Shown here: in pieces, positions 9,044 to 18,093 of the stretch
How positions within the stretch are numbered: the stretch's first letter is position 1
Layout of the letters: each line of letters starts with the position of its first letter
Origin: Chara braunii
Taxonomy: Eukaryota > Streptophyta > Charophyceae > Charales > Characeae
Direction: 5' to 3'
Assembly (NCBI GenBank): GCA_003427395.1
Contig: BFEA01000045.1
Location: forward strand, 1,702,663 to 1,724,097
Length of the DNA: 21,435 nucleotides
The notes under the pieces: generated by a model
What the model saw: the letters and a program-made list of their open reading frames with translations, nothing else
What the model was told of the DNA's origin: nothing
Databases searched by the model: none
Made by a program: the position numbers and the translations under genes

Positions 9044-10313
9044 ATGCCTCTCTTTTGGAGTTCATTGAAATTATCAATACTCACGAGATTTATTCCACTG
9101 TTCTTCTTTCCGATTGCCTTGACATTTGGTGTGGATGAAGAAATCGAACCAAAGACTCGTGAACAAGTAGAGCAACGAAAGAAGGAACTGATTGGCCGTT
9201 TGGTCATTTTGATTACTGAACTTAAAGAAGTCGGTGTCGAGGCTGAAGCCTATGTACGAGCACAGTATGACCTGAAAGCTCTACAAGAGGCCATTGAGTC
9301 TGCTGTGACCGACACCGATGTCATTAAAGTTCAAGAGATACTTATCAAGTGTCGACAGGCACTTGACAAGCATATCATTGATGAATTGTCCAAGATAACC
9401 AATCGGAGAGAAGAGGAAGAANATGTGACAANTGAAGAAGCCGTGGATGAAAACATNCGGCAACTTGAAGAAGCATTGATNAAGGAGAGGAAAAGAAAAG
9501 AAGACNTAAAGAGAGAGAAAGAAAGAAACACACAGCAAGAGAAGAAGATTGAAGAAATCAGACAGCATGTTGTCGTCACCGAAGGGGAGGAACAGTCTGT
9601 CTCTATTTCTCAGTTAGTAACTTACCTCTCACACTTGGAAATGAAAATTGACCAATATGGCATTCGGATGGATGAGCTGACCGTGGGTTTACAGGCAATC
9701 ACGAATTTGGTCAAAGGAAAGAACAGGATAACCGAGGAAGACAATACTGAGAAAGAAACGAAACCAGGAAAGTTAATGGGAGATGTTATCAAGGTTCTTA
9801 GGGGAGAAACTCAGAAGCCCAAAGAAAAGAATGGAGGACCTTCGAGTCCGGATTCAAGTTCGCCTTCGACTCCACGAGGGGGATCGCCGAAGTCTCCCAA
9901 AGACAAGAAGGACCCCACCTCACAACCTGAGAAACCGAAAAGACGAGAGAAAATTAAGATGAAATTGTCTTTTACTTTCTGTAACAAGAAGGACGAAAAC
10001 TTACTTTTGTGGATAGCCGAGATCCAGACATACGTTGGAACAGCCCCTGTCGAAGAACCATTCCAAGTTGCTTTTTCAACGTCTTGTTTGGGAGAGGAAG
10101 CGAAAGAATGGGTTCTGGCGGAAGCTAATGCCGCCGGATTTGAAGATATTGGTGAGTGGGCTCGAACATTGACCTTAAACAATTCCTTGCCAAAATCAAG
10201 GAACGTTTCTTGGACAAGACTACGACCGATAAGGCCTTTGACCAGCTTACCTCCATTGGGAAAAAGCACTGGACCTCAGTAAAGTCTTTGTCAAGGGAGG
10301 TTCACCGGTTGCT

Positions 10314-10327
10314 GCAGGTTGCAGGTT
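10314..10327 (+). repeat. 7-bp tandem duplication that breaks gag
   Basis: GCAGGTT at 10314-10320 is repeated immediately at 10321-10327. The +7 change shifts the frame; the reading before it (frame of 10156) and after it (frame of 10319) are both Gag-like, so the duplication is a late inactivating event typical of slippage. Confidence 0.85.
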
Positions 10328-10832
10328 CCAGGATTGAACCTGCAAGACAACCAAATCCTGTATATTTACTCCCGTGCTCTGCCTGAGCCTATTCGAGGAC
10401 AGCTTGTGGCAGAGTCTAAATCAAGTAAGTATAATTATAGGCAATTTCAAGATTTGACTCTCCAGAGAGAGCAAATGACATCTCAGGTCAAGAACACTTA
10501 TGCATCTGTGGTGAAGCATGGTGGTGGTCGTGGTGCAGGTTATGGAAAGCGAGTGATTCTGGCGTCAGAAACGCCAGGACCACACCCTCGTCGTTTTCGA
10601 CGCCGACACGGTGGAGAAGTGGCCATTGGAGGTCGAGGGTGTGGGAAACAGCAGTGATTCCGGGAAGGGGGAAGTCACTGTTGTCGTGGTCAACAAGAGA
10701 GGACCACGACCGCCAGGTAAGAAGAAGAGACCACGCTCCTTTCCCGAGCATCCCGGCATTGCGGCAGGGAAGCCTCGGGAGAAAATGGGAATAACACAAA
10801 ACACTTGGCAAAAGACAATGAACAATGCGCAG

Positions 10833-10874
10833 TGTCTGAAGTGTGGTGTTGCTGGGCACGTAATGGCGTGGTGT
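10833..10874 (+). pseudogene. Gag zinc knuckle (CCHC)
   Basis: The residues CLKCGVAGHVMAWC give the spacing CX2CX4HX4C, the nucleic-acid-binding knuckle of retroelement nucleocapsid. All four zinc ligands are kept even though the surrounding frame is disrupted. The frame closes at TAG 10914-10916, while the pol frame is open from 10892. Confidence 0.9.
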
Positions 10875-10891
10875 CTACTCATTCGAAATAG

Positions 10892-11560
10892 GAACCTAAA
10901 AGGGAGCAGTCAGTAGGAGTAGCATCTGCTCCTACTGAGTCTCAGGGTTTTGACCAGATTGAAGGTAAGGCGCCGACTAATCCTTCCAACCCTTCGACTC
11001 ATACGGCAGAGGATGGTTCTTCTCCGACCCATCGTCCAGAACACCCTGAAACTGTCTTATGTTTTGTCTCTCTGGACGACTCTCTTGATGAGCTTGGTAA
11101 CGAGTTGCTAGCGTTACGAAGCTCATGGGCTAAGAAAGCAAAGTCTAAGGGTGACCTACTGCTCGCGGATGTAGAGATTGCACACACGCGCGTAGGTGCA
11201 CTACTAGACTCAGGATCTACGCGATCCTACATTTCCGAGAAGGCGATTCGTAAACTACATCTCGGAATGAAAGTGAAAACATTGTCTCGACCTATCACGT
11301 CTATTCTAGCGGACAAGATCACGATTACTGTCTCGCAATACGTTGATCGTGTCAAATGTTGGTTTCGCACACGGGAAGGTAAGAAAATACTACACGAGGT
11401 ATTTTTTCTTGTTGATAAAAACCTTCCCTTTGACTTGATTCTGGGTATGGATTGGCACGAGGAAGCCAACCCAGACATTAAGTTCAGAGAAAAGGTTGTG
11501 CAACTGCGAGACGCACAATCTGAACTAAAGGTCATCGAGTTGTTTCACGAGTCTGGCTCT
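10892..11560 (+). pseudogene. pol: pol: aspartic protease domain
   Basis: The frame is open from 10892 through to RT, with no ATG needed, as expected for a gag-pol fusion. A flexible S/T/P-rich linker (about 10913-11070) leads to the protease. The catalytic triad is DSG (11207-11215) in ALLDSGSTRSYIS, followed by a flap-like region and by the C-terminal hydrophobic motif FDLILGMDWHEEANP (near 11430-11470), the retropepsin pattern of Ty3/gypsy elements. This enzyme would cut Gag-Pol into mature parts. The domain itself has no stop or frameshift. Confidence 0.9.
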
Positions 11561-11699
11561 GACTCTAACCTATCTTTTTGTTGTATGAGTTATCCGTCTT
11601 TTCGATTGATGGTGGCAAAGAAGAAGTTGGAACAGGAAGTTACGATGGTACTCGTGAAACAGGTTGGTGAGTCCTCTACTTCCTATCCCTCCTCGATTC

Positions 11700-12463
11700 A
11701 GAAACTCCTCGATGAGTATAAAGACCTATCCTTAGAACCCACAGGGATAACTAAGCGTGCTATTAAGCACACTATTGAAATCATTCCTGGTAGTAAGACT
11801 CCCAAGGGCCCTGTTTATAGAATGTCTCCTAGGGAACTTGAGGAATTGAGAAGACAACTCCAGGATTTGACTGAAAAAGGATGGATTCGCCATAGCTCCT
11901 CTCCTTACGGCGCTCCTGTTCTGTTTGTGCCTAAAAAGGAAGGTGAGGTGCGTTTGTGCATCGACTATAGAGGGTTGAACTTTATCACTGTTAAAAATGT
12001 CGAACCCCTACCGCGTATTGATGATTTATTGGATCAGTTGCAGGGATGTAAATACTTCAGTAAGATTGATCTAAAGTCTAGGTATCACCAAATCGAGGTG
12101 GAACCTGCGGATCAACACAAGACCGCCTTCCGAACCAGATATGGTCACTATGAATTTGTGGTTATGCCCTTCAGACTGACGAATGCCCCAGCGACATTCC
12201 AAAGAGCTATGAATGAGTTGTTTCGACAGTGGTTGGACCAGTTCGTCATTGTATACATTGATGATATTCTAGTGTATAGTAAAACACTAGAAGATCATGA
12301 AAAACACTTACGTCTAGTACTTGGGAAATTGCGCGAGGACAATTTTAAGTTAAATCCCAAGAAATCTGAATTTGCTAAGTCCGAAGTTTTGTACTTAGGA
12401 CACATAGTAAATGAGGATGGGTTGAGGCTAGAGGCAAAGAAGATCGCTGCGATTAGAGATTGA
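11700..12463 (+). pseudogene. pol: pol: reverse transcriptase, ends at an in-frame TGA
   Basis: RT copies element RNA into DNA from the tRNA primer. Visible blocks in order: the proline-rich entry (GPVYRMSPRELEEL), WIRHSSSPYGAPVLFVPKKEG, RLCIDYRGLN, FSKIDLKSRYHQI, TAFRTRYGHYEFVVMPFRLTNAPATFQ, the catalytic YIDD (12254-12265), and LGHIV. Two family glycines are changed to arginine (DLKSRYHQI and VMPFRLTNAP; elsewhere DLKSGYHQI and MPFGLTNAP), both explained by GGA to AGA. The frame ends at TGA 12461-12463 after AIRD, where relatives have tryptophan. The protein is therefore cut at the thumb. Confidence 0.96.
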
Positions 12464-13089
12464 CCACAACCTAAGTCCCTTACTGATCTTCGCTCATTCC
12501 TTGATTTAGCAAGCTACTATAGGAAGTTTGTAAGAAACGTCTCACTGATTGCTGCACCAATGAGAAAACTGCTGAAAAAAAGAACTATGTGGTTATGGGA
12601 TAAGGATTGTGAGTCTTCCTTTAGGAAACTAAAGCATGTCTTGACTCACTACCCTGTATTGAAAATCGTTAACCCATCTCTTCCCTTCATTGTCACAACT
12701 GACGCAAGTTAGTACGGTATTGGCGCTGTCCTTCAACAGGATGATGAAAAAGGCTACAGACCAGTTGAGGTTATGTTTGCACGGTGTATTATGAGAGGGA
12801 ACTGTATGCCTTAGTATGTGCATTGCAAACTTGGAAGCACTATTTGTAAGGGAGACACTTCACGGTGTATTATGATCACTCTACCCTGAAGTGGATCAAG
12901 ACACCACCAAGACTCTCTGCCAAACTAGTACGATGGTCTGCCTTCATTGATACCTTTGACTTTAAGTTGAAAACGATCGAAGGAAAGTCTAATGTGGTGG
13001 CAGATGCATTGTCTAGGAGAAGTGATTTTTTTGGAGCAATTGTCTCTTATTTGGATGTAGGGTATGAAGTGAAAGAAAAGATTCGTTAA
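12464..13089 (+). pseudogene. pol: pol: RT connection and RNase H, with stops and a frameshift
   Basis: The reading after the TGA stays in the same frame as RT (LRSFLDLASYYRKFV, then TDAS at the first RNase H aspartate) until TAG 12710-12712. A deletion near 12785 changes the frame; the new frame carries YEREL (catalytic glutamate) and YALVCALQTWKHYL, meets TAA 12847-12849, then continues with YYDHSTLKWIKTP and VVADALSRR, the last two RNase H aspartates. RNase H would remove the RNA strand during reverse transcription. All four acidic positions are recognisable, but the gene cannot be read through. Confidence 0.9.
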
Positions 13090-13241
13090 GGATATGCAAC
13101 AGATCCTATCTGGAAACATATCATTGACACTATACTAGAAGATCCATCCCTACTGACTATAAGATCACTGATGGTTTACTTTTCTTAATAGACCAAACCG
13201 AATAAAGATTATGCATCCCTCATAAAGAAGAGATTAAAAGC
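13090..13241 (+). pseudogene. pol: decayed linker between RNase H and integrase
   Basis: Short matches in mixed frames to the usual linker (GYATDP, DGLLFLIDQT, RLCIPHKEE) with stops at 13087 and near 13203 and at least one frame change. This explains why no single frame crosses the segment. Confidence 0.75.
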
Positions 13242-14115
13242 TTGTTGATTGGGGAATGTCATGATTTTGAAGGACACTTTGGATTCAAGAAAACGTATGC
13301 CGAAGTGAGAGAACGCTTTGAATGGAAGGGTATGAAAGAAAATGTACTAACTTACGTGCGTACCTGTCTGGTGTGTCAGAGGAACAAACCGTCACACGAG
13401 AACCCACTCGGTCTCTTGATACCATTGCCGATTCCTAGTGAACAAGGTGAGTCCATCTCTATGGATTTTATGAGTCTCATAAAGAGTCGTAATGACAATA
13501 GCCAGGTGATGGTGATTGTAGATCGTTTCTCCAAATACGCCATGTTCATTCCCTTACCCGTTGAAGCGAAGATTGAACTTGTCATTCAAATGTTTCAGAT
13601 GCGATGGGTAACTGAGTATGGGTTTCCCCTATCTATTGTGTCTGACAGAGATACATGATTCACAAGTATGTCATGGCAAAAGTTGATGGAGGCATACGGT
13701 ACTCGCTTGACTATGTCGTCAGGACGACATCATGAGACGAATGACCAAAGTGAGCAGATGAACCATCTGTGCCAACAACTGTTGCGCATGTATGTGAGGC
13801 CTGATCAAATTGATTGGGATGAGAACCTGCCGAAGATAGCCAGTGCGTATAATAGTAGTGTTCACACTGCAACTGATCATTCTCCTAACGCACTTCACAA
13901 AGGATGGAAACCCAGACGTCCCATTGATGTTCTAACTCCCGACCAGTTTCTTAGATTACCACCAAGGACTCGTGAGTATGCAGTAATGTTTCAGCAAGAC
14001 ATACAAAAGGTGAAAGAGAACTTGAAGAAAGCTCAAGATTAAATGATAACCCAAGCTAATAAACATCGCCGACCTTCATCATTTAAGGTAGGAGATCTAG
14101 TATGGGCTGGTCTAA
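13242..14115 (+). pseudogene. pol: pol: integrase, two in-frame stops and missing C-terminus
   Basis: Integrase inserts the DNA copy into the host genome. The N-terminal HHCC zinc finger is complete (HX4HX29CX2C, from about 13257 to 13380). The catalytic core has D at 13464 (SMDFM), D at 13644 (VSDRD) and E at 13752 (SEQMN) with 35 residues between the last two, the DD35E pattern. TGA 13656-13658 interrupts the core where relatives have arginine, and another stop (TAA 14040-14042) follows KAQD. The frame then shows KHRRPSSFKVGDLVW, the start of the GPY/F-type region, and similarity ends. No chromodomain is visible. Confidence 0.93.
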
Positions 14116-15985
14116 AGAGTTCTCATTAGAAGAAGACATGTCGCAGAAACTGCAGGGTGCACAAGAGGGTGTGGTCTTCAACCGCACTTGGCGGTTGTCC
14201 AGCGTCGAGAGATTAACCCTCAAGGCGCGTGTCAGCCGACACTTGAGTGTCAAACGCGACCCTCGCGATTAACGAGGACCGCATGATTATGGGTACCACA
14301 TAGTACGCCATCGTTGCGACTGCTTGCGCACTCAAGCATTGCTAGTCCGTATGAGAAGGCCCTACGCCCGCACAATTTTATACTAAGTCCTACGCGCGAC
14401 GCCTAGCCGAATTCTGACTCAGAGGTTATGGGTCGGATATCGAAGGGACTAGGAGTGTTGTTGTGTCGTTGTGTTGCTTTGTTTGAGTGTTGTGGTGTAA
14501 CGTGTGGTGTGTATGATGCGTCCTAGTGGACCGACGTCGAGTCTCGTTTGGAACCTCAGCCCCCTAGTGTGTCGATTCGTGTGCGAGTTCGATTTCGGGC
14601 GTTGACCGCGCGTACCCCCTATGCTACAACGAACGAGAAAACGCCCTCGGTTGGGCCACCTCTGCAATTGCATACGAAAAGCCTTCGCATGTGGTTCAGT
14701 AGTTCGGCGGGGATACGCCCACCTAAGGGATGGTGACAGCTCCCGCAGGTGGAGGTAAGCGGTGCCTTGCGTGACCTTGTCCTGTCGTAGGGGCTTGCGA
14801 GAGGTACGGCTGGCGCACTCGGCCGGAGTGGCAAACGCTCTCTGCGACAAGTCCTGCCAAATCCTGCGTGACGCGGCCGGGAGTGTCCTCGTGCGGGACC
14901 GAATACCCTTACAAGGGTATTTTGGCACCTTTTTGCAGCATACAGGAAAAGCGCGCCTGACGATATCTGAGGGCGCATCCCACTTGCGTTGATTAAAGAG
15001 TGTGGGCGTGCACTTTGTGGGCATGCGTTAGCCTGACCGACCGTGTATTGGGGAAGACCATGAGACGCCGGTAGGATAGGTCGGAGCTAAGCCAGATTTT
15101 CTGAGGCGGTTGCAGACTCACACGCACGGTCGGAATGTTGGACGACGTAAAGATTGACCAGGTAAGGCGGTGACTGAGAGGAAAGCGTTGTCCGACTCAC
15201 TGGGGACCGGCGGTTCCAGGTTGCCCCACATGAACTGTCGCAGGCACTAGGTTGATCATGCGCCGCCTACAGTAAAGGCCATGGTGAGCTTTAGCTAGGA
15301 CGGCGTAGGTCGGGACGGAGTGAGTAGAAGTCGGGGTGTTTTCAGGCAAAAGGGGTAGAGTTCCCGGTGAATATGAGAAAGTAGGAGAGCCCGGCCATAG
15401 CCGGCCATAGCCGCCGTGTGCTGCGGCAACGTGCACGGCAAGCCTGGCGAGGCCGTGCCCTCCAAAGTGGCACATGGGTGCCTGCGGGCCCTTGGACGCA
15501 AGCGGTAAGTAAGGGGGGTGGCTTGAGACACTGTTTGCAGGCCTGGACAGGCTGCCCTTGCTCTTTATGAATAGGACTGCGCCTATTACAAATAGGTTGG
15601 GGCTTAGCCCTATAGGTTATGTCATTGATCTATTACCAGGTGGATTGTGGGATTGAGGCCAGAGCTGTTCAGTGGAAGAGCAATGTTGGAATGAATTGAT
15701 GGATTGAGGGGGTTTTGTGGGACTATTCCTTTTGGTTTTGCTGTGGGGAGTCAGCCGCGGGCCCGGGAGAAAGGACCAAGTACCAACGGTCCTCTCCCCC
15801 ATCCATTTTTTCTTTATTATTTTTTATCTCTAAGGTTTTACTTTTTCTTTTACTATTATTTTTATTTTTCCTAAATTCTTTTTTTGACGAGGCCTGGTAC
15901 TGGTACCGGGACCTACAGTAAAGCCCATTGGCCTAGTTCTGTGGATAACCCCACGAACTGCCGGGGAGCTGCTGTCGGGGACACA
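14116..15985. other. unassigned GC-rich, hairpin-rich DNA
   Basis: The retroelement stops abruptly and this segment starts. Several short perfect stems occur: CAACCGC/GCGGTTG near 14180-14196, GACACT/AGTGTC near 14238-14252, AATACCCTT/AAGGGTATT near 14903-14922, and CCTATT/AATAGG near 15579-15593. There is also a doubled CCGGCCATAG at about 15391-15410 and a T-rich tract at 15803-15885. The 191-aa minus frame (14449-15024) has no recognised domain and overlaps other open frames, as expected in GC-rich DNA. I do not recognise an RNA gene here. Confidence 0.4.
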
Positions 15986-16003
15986 GTCCTTCGGGACATC
16001 CGT

Positions 16004-16035
<32 letters not shown>

Positions 16036-16066
16036 GGCCCCTGCGCAAGGACGACGGGCATAAATT
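15986..16066 (+). ncRNA. U6 snRNA-like sequence, probable pseudogene or chimera
   Basis: U6 is the catalytic snRNA of the spliceosome. The copy begins with the 5' hairpin GTCC-TTCG-GGAC (one pair shorter than usual), then carries ACATCCG, AAAATTGGAACGATACAGAG, the ACAGAGA box (16019-16025), the AGC triad (16031-16033) and CCCCTGCGCAAGGA of the internal stem-loop, almost identical to plant U6. After about 16051 it drifts (GACGACGGGCATAAATT instead of GATGACACGCACAAATC), and the normal end and T-run terminator are missing. No plant USE (RTCCCACATCG) or correctly placed TATA box is seen upstream. It is therefore probably a retroposed or chimeric copy, although the functional boxes are intact. 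Confidence 0.85.
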
Positions 16067-16092
16067 AGGAGGCAGCCGGTGCTTCCCGTCGT
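16051..16092 (+). other. 8-bp stem joining the U6-like 3' part to downstream sequence
   Basis: ACGACGGG (16051-16058) is exactly complementary to CCCGTCGT (16085-16092) across a 26-nt loop. The left arm is the diverged part of the U6-like sequence, so a transcript through the junction could fold a new 3' hairpin. It may be chance. Confidence 0.5.
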
Positions 16093-16900
16093 TGCTATGT
16101 ACGCTACCTGCCGACATACTGCGCCCCAGCCAAATCGACCGCCAGCTTGCGCTACGAGCGCAGTACGGGTTGACGCCCACAAGGAGACGGTGGGCACACT
16201 TACCAGGAAGCGCAAGGGAAACGACGGAGGTGAAGTAGAGTAGGAGAGAACAGGGGTTATAGGAAGGAGGGTGGTAGGAAGTCGACGAGGGTGGAGTGAG
16301 AGGAAGGAATAGTGGTAGTCTGGGCTTACGTAGGCCGAGGCGGGGCGAAGCCACGAAGAAGAAAGCTGAACCGTGAGTGGACCTGGCCGGGAACGACGTC
16401 CGGGAGCATCCGGAGGCAAAAGGGGAAAGGCCGGTTGAACCTGGGCGCAGGTCTGAGCCAGGTACGTTCGACATAGATGGCGGCGAAGGCAACGGCAGAG
16501 GTGCCGTTGGGCGTGTAGGAGTGACATGTGCGTGTCTCCCTTGACTGGTGTCGGAATCTAGTGGGAGAGGGCACTGAGTGAGGGAGGAATCTGGCCAGGG
16601 TCCAGAAGGAGACTCGTCGGGTTCATGGTGGCGCAGCTCCATTACCGTCATGAGCATCTACGCCATCGCCTCGTGCTGATCACCATCAGCCTCGTAGCCG
16701 GAGTGATCGGGTTCTGTCGGGCCCGACCACTGTATCCCCGCGGGCTAATACACTTCTTCTCTCTCCCTCCGAGTACGACTGAGCCTGGCCGTTGACCTGG
16801 CCGGGGGCGTTCGGGCGACAAGTGAACAGGCGGATGCACTTGGCCGCAACTTCGCGCCAGATACATCTACAAGTAAGAAAGCAGGAGTTAGTGAAGCAGG
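16067..16900. other. unassigned purine-rich non-coding DNA
   Basis: The plus strand is G/A-rich. Words of the GARTGMAYCTGSCC family appear (GAGTGGACCTGGCCGG near 16374, GTTGAACCTGGGC near 16434, GTTGACCTGGCCGG near 16792, GGCGGATGCACTT near 16829), linking it to the right block. The 275-aa minus frame (15830-16657) is proline/serine-rich and runs antisense through the U6-like sequence, so I do not accept it as a gene. Confidence 0.4.
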
Positions 16901-16921
16901 TGGGAGCGAAAGAATGAAAAG

Positions 16922-16951
16922 CCCGCCCGATTTTTGATGAAATCGGGCGGG
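16922..16951. repeat. perfect 12-bp hairpin
   Basis: CCCGCCCGATTT (16922-16933) pairs exactly with AAATCGGGCGGG (16940-16951) around a 6-nt loop. It resembles the 6064-6091 hairpin in the left block in arm length and loop size. A third hairpin, TCGGTCAT/ATGACCGA, lies at 17101-17119. Confidence 0.92.
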
Positions 16952-17711
16952 GAGAGGGTCGGATATGGGGTTATGAGGTGAGGCGAATCTAGTTATGAGA
17001 CTAGTTTAAAGAGAAAGATAGTGTAGCAGGAGGTGAAGGGAAAATGGAGTGCGCCGAGCTATGGCGGAAAGTGAGGGAGAGGGAGATAAATCAAGATAAC
17101 TCGGTCATGTTATGACCGATTTTAGCAGTTCCTATACCGAGTTTTCTGAATAGGGCGAGGTGGATGGCGAGGCTAGTTTTAGTGGAAAGTTAGTATAGAA
17201 AGAGTTAGTAGAAAGAAAGAGTGCGCGGAGTAGAAGGGGGAAACGACTATGATGGAAGCGAAAAATCATATAACTTGCCCGTTGCTTCATAGAAACAGAC
17301 GAGCACAGAATCGTTTCAGAGGAGTTTTAGTGGGGCGATCCGATTGACGATGTTAGATTTGGAGTTAGAATGTTAGTCCTAGAGCAAGGGAGAGAAGAAG
17401 CTGCGTGAAGAAAGAGTATTGGAGGTGGGGAATGAACCTGCCCATATTTCAAGGACAGATTCATCTGAGTTGCTTGCTCTCGTTGGTGGAAGTAGCTTGA
17501 AGGTCGCACAAAGAAAGGGAGAGAGAGAACAGTACTCGCCTCGAACTGGCGACGCAGATGAGCCGAAAGTCGAGCTACGGTGCCAAACCACGAGGCGAAA
17601 TAACGGGAAATTTCTCGTGTATCTGTTCCAATGCTAGGGGCAGATTCAGTTTCATTTTGCACTTTTGATGAGCACGGGAGCGAAGGAAGTGAAGATTGTA
17701 TAGCACACTCA

Positions 17712-17871
17712 TTCCTAGACAGAAACGAGCGAGAGGAGTCTCGATTCTTGGGTTTTTGGGCGAGGCGACCCGAATTTCTAAGCTAGATTAGACAATCAGT
17801 CGGTAGAGATCGAGGTTAGTTAGGAAGTCAGTGCGCCAAGGTATGGCAGAGAAGTAGGGAAGGAGTTAGGG
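17712..17871. repeat. 160-bp exact direct duplication, first copy
   Basis: Identical base for base to 17910-18069. The two copies are separated only by the 38-bp adapter palindrome, so the duplication is almost surely an assembly product rather than biology. Confidence 0.97.
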
Positions 17872-17909
17872 CTGTCTCTTATACACATCTAGATGTGTAT
17901 AAGAGACAG
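17872..17909. other. Tn5 mosaic-end palindrome: Nextera mate-pair junction adapter artefact
   Basis: CTGTCTCTTATACACATCT (17872-17890) is followed directly by its reverse complement (17891-17909). This is the transposase mosaic end used in tagmentation libraries, arranged as the circularisation junction of mate-pair libraries. No transposase or other Tn5 sequence is nearby. It marks an untrimmed read built into the assembly. Confidence 0.97.
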
Positions 17910-18069
17910 TTCCTAGACAGAAACGAGCGAGAGGAGTCTCGATTCTTGGGTTTTTGGGCGAGGCGACCCGAATTTCTAAGCTAGATTAGACAATCAGTCG
18001 GTAGAGATCGAGGTTAGTTAGGAAGTCAGTGCGCCAAGGTATGGCAGAGAAGTAGGGAAGGAGTTAGGG
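17910..18069. repeat. 160-bp exact direct duplication, second copy
   Basis: Identical to 17712-17871. This copy continues naturally into GAGATAAATAAATAAA, whereas the first runs into the adapter. The true locus probably has one copy, making the window 198 bp too long here. Confidence 0.97.
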
Positions 18070-18093
18070 AGATAAATAAATAAATAAATAAAA
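18070..18093 (+). repeat. (AAAT)n microsatellite
   Basis: Five or so AAAT/TAAA units directly after the GAGATA end of a right-block module. The same GAGATAAAT start is present without expansion near 17081-17092. Confidence 0.9.

Larger units (their letters stand above)
9044..10916 (+). pseudogene. gag: gag (capsid and nucleocapsid), frameshifted
   Basis: Gag packages element RNA into cytoplasmic particles. I take the ATG at 9044 (an upstream in-frame ATG lies at 9023). The first 30 residues are unusually hydrophobic (IPLFFFPIALTF), followed by a long charged coiled-coil-like stretch (to about 9560), a proline/serine/lysine-rich linker (9780-9950) and a capsid-like helical region (LLLWIAEIQTYVG, EEAKEWVLAE) from about 9970. 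A CX2CX4HX4C zinc knuckle is at 10833-10874. The frame is lost near 10177, again at 10314-10327 (an exact 7-bp tandem duplication GCAGGTT), and again about 10540-10570. Five N calls fall in 9422-9506. Identification rests on the knuckle and on the pol sequence that follows. Confidence 0.85.
7921..14115 (+). mobile_element. internal region of a decayed, 3'-truncated Ty3/gypsy retrotransposon
   Basis: Order of parts: primer site, 1.1-kb leader, gag with zinc knuckle, protease, reverse transcriptase, RNase H, integrase. RT-RNase H before integrase is the Ty3/gypsy order. The reading is broken by at least three frame changes in gag, in-frame stops in RT-RNase H (12461, 12710, 12847) and integrase (13656, 14040), and a deletion near 12785. 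Similarity stops about 14115, just after the conserved post-catalytic stretch (KHRRPSSFKVGDLVW), so the end of integrase, any chromodomain, the polypurine tract and the 3' LTR are absent. Confidence 0.92.

Noticed and set aside
10316-10345. tRNA B-box-like GGTTCAATCC on the minus strand
   Set aside because: Lies in recognisable gag coding sequence and no A box or tRNA fold accompanies it.
14449-15024. 191-aa minus-strand open frame
   Set aside because: No recognisable domain, several overlapping frames are open in the same GC-rich stretch, and codon use looks like random GC-rich sequence.
15830-16657. 275-aa minus-strand open frame
   Set aside because: Proline/serine-rich translation of GC-rich DNA, runs antisense through the U6-like sequence, overlaps other open frames and shows no domain.
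17872-17909. Tn5/IS50 insertion
   Set aside because: Only the mosaic-end palindrome is present, with no transposase and no 9-bp target duplication; the adapter junction explains it fully.
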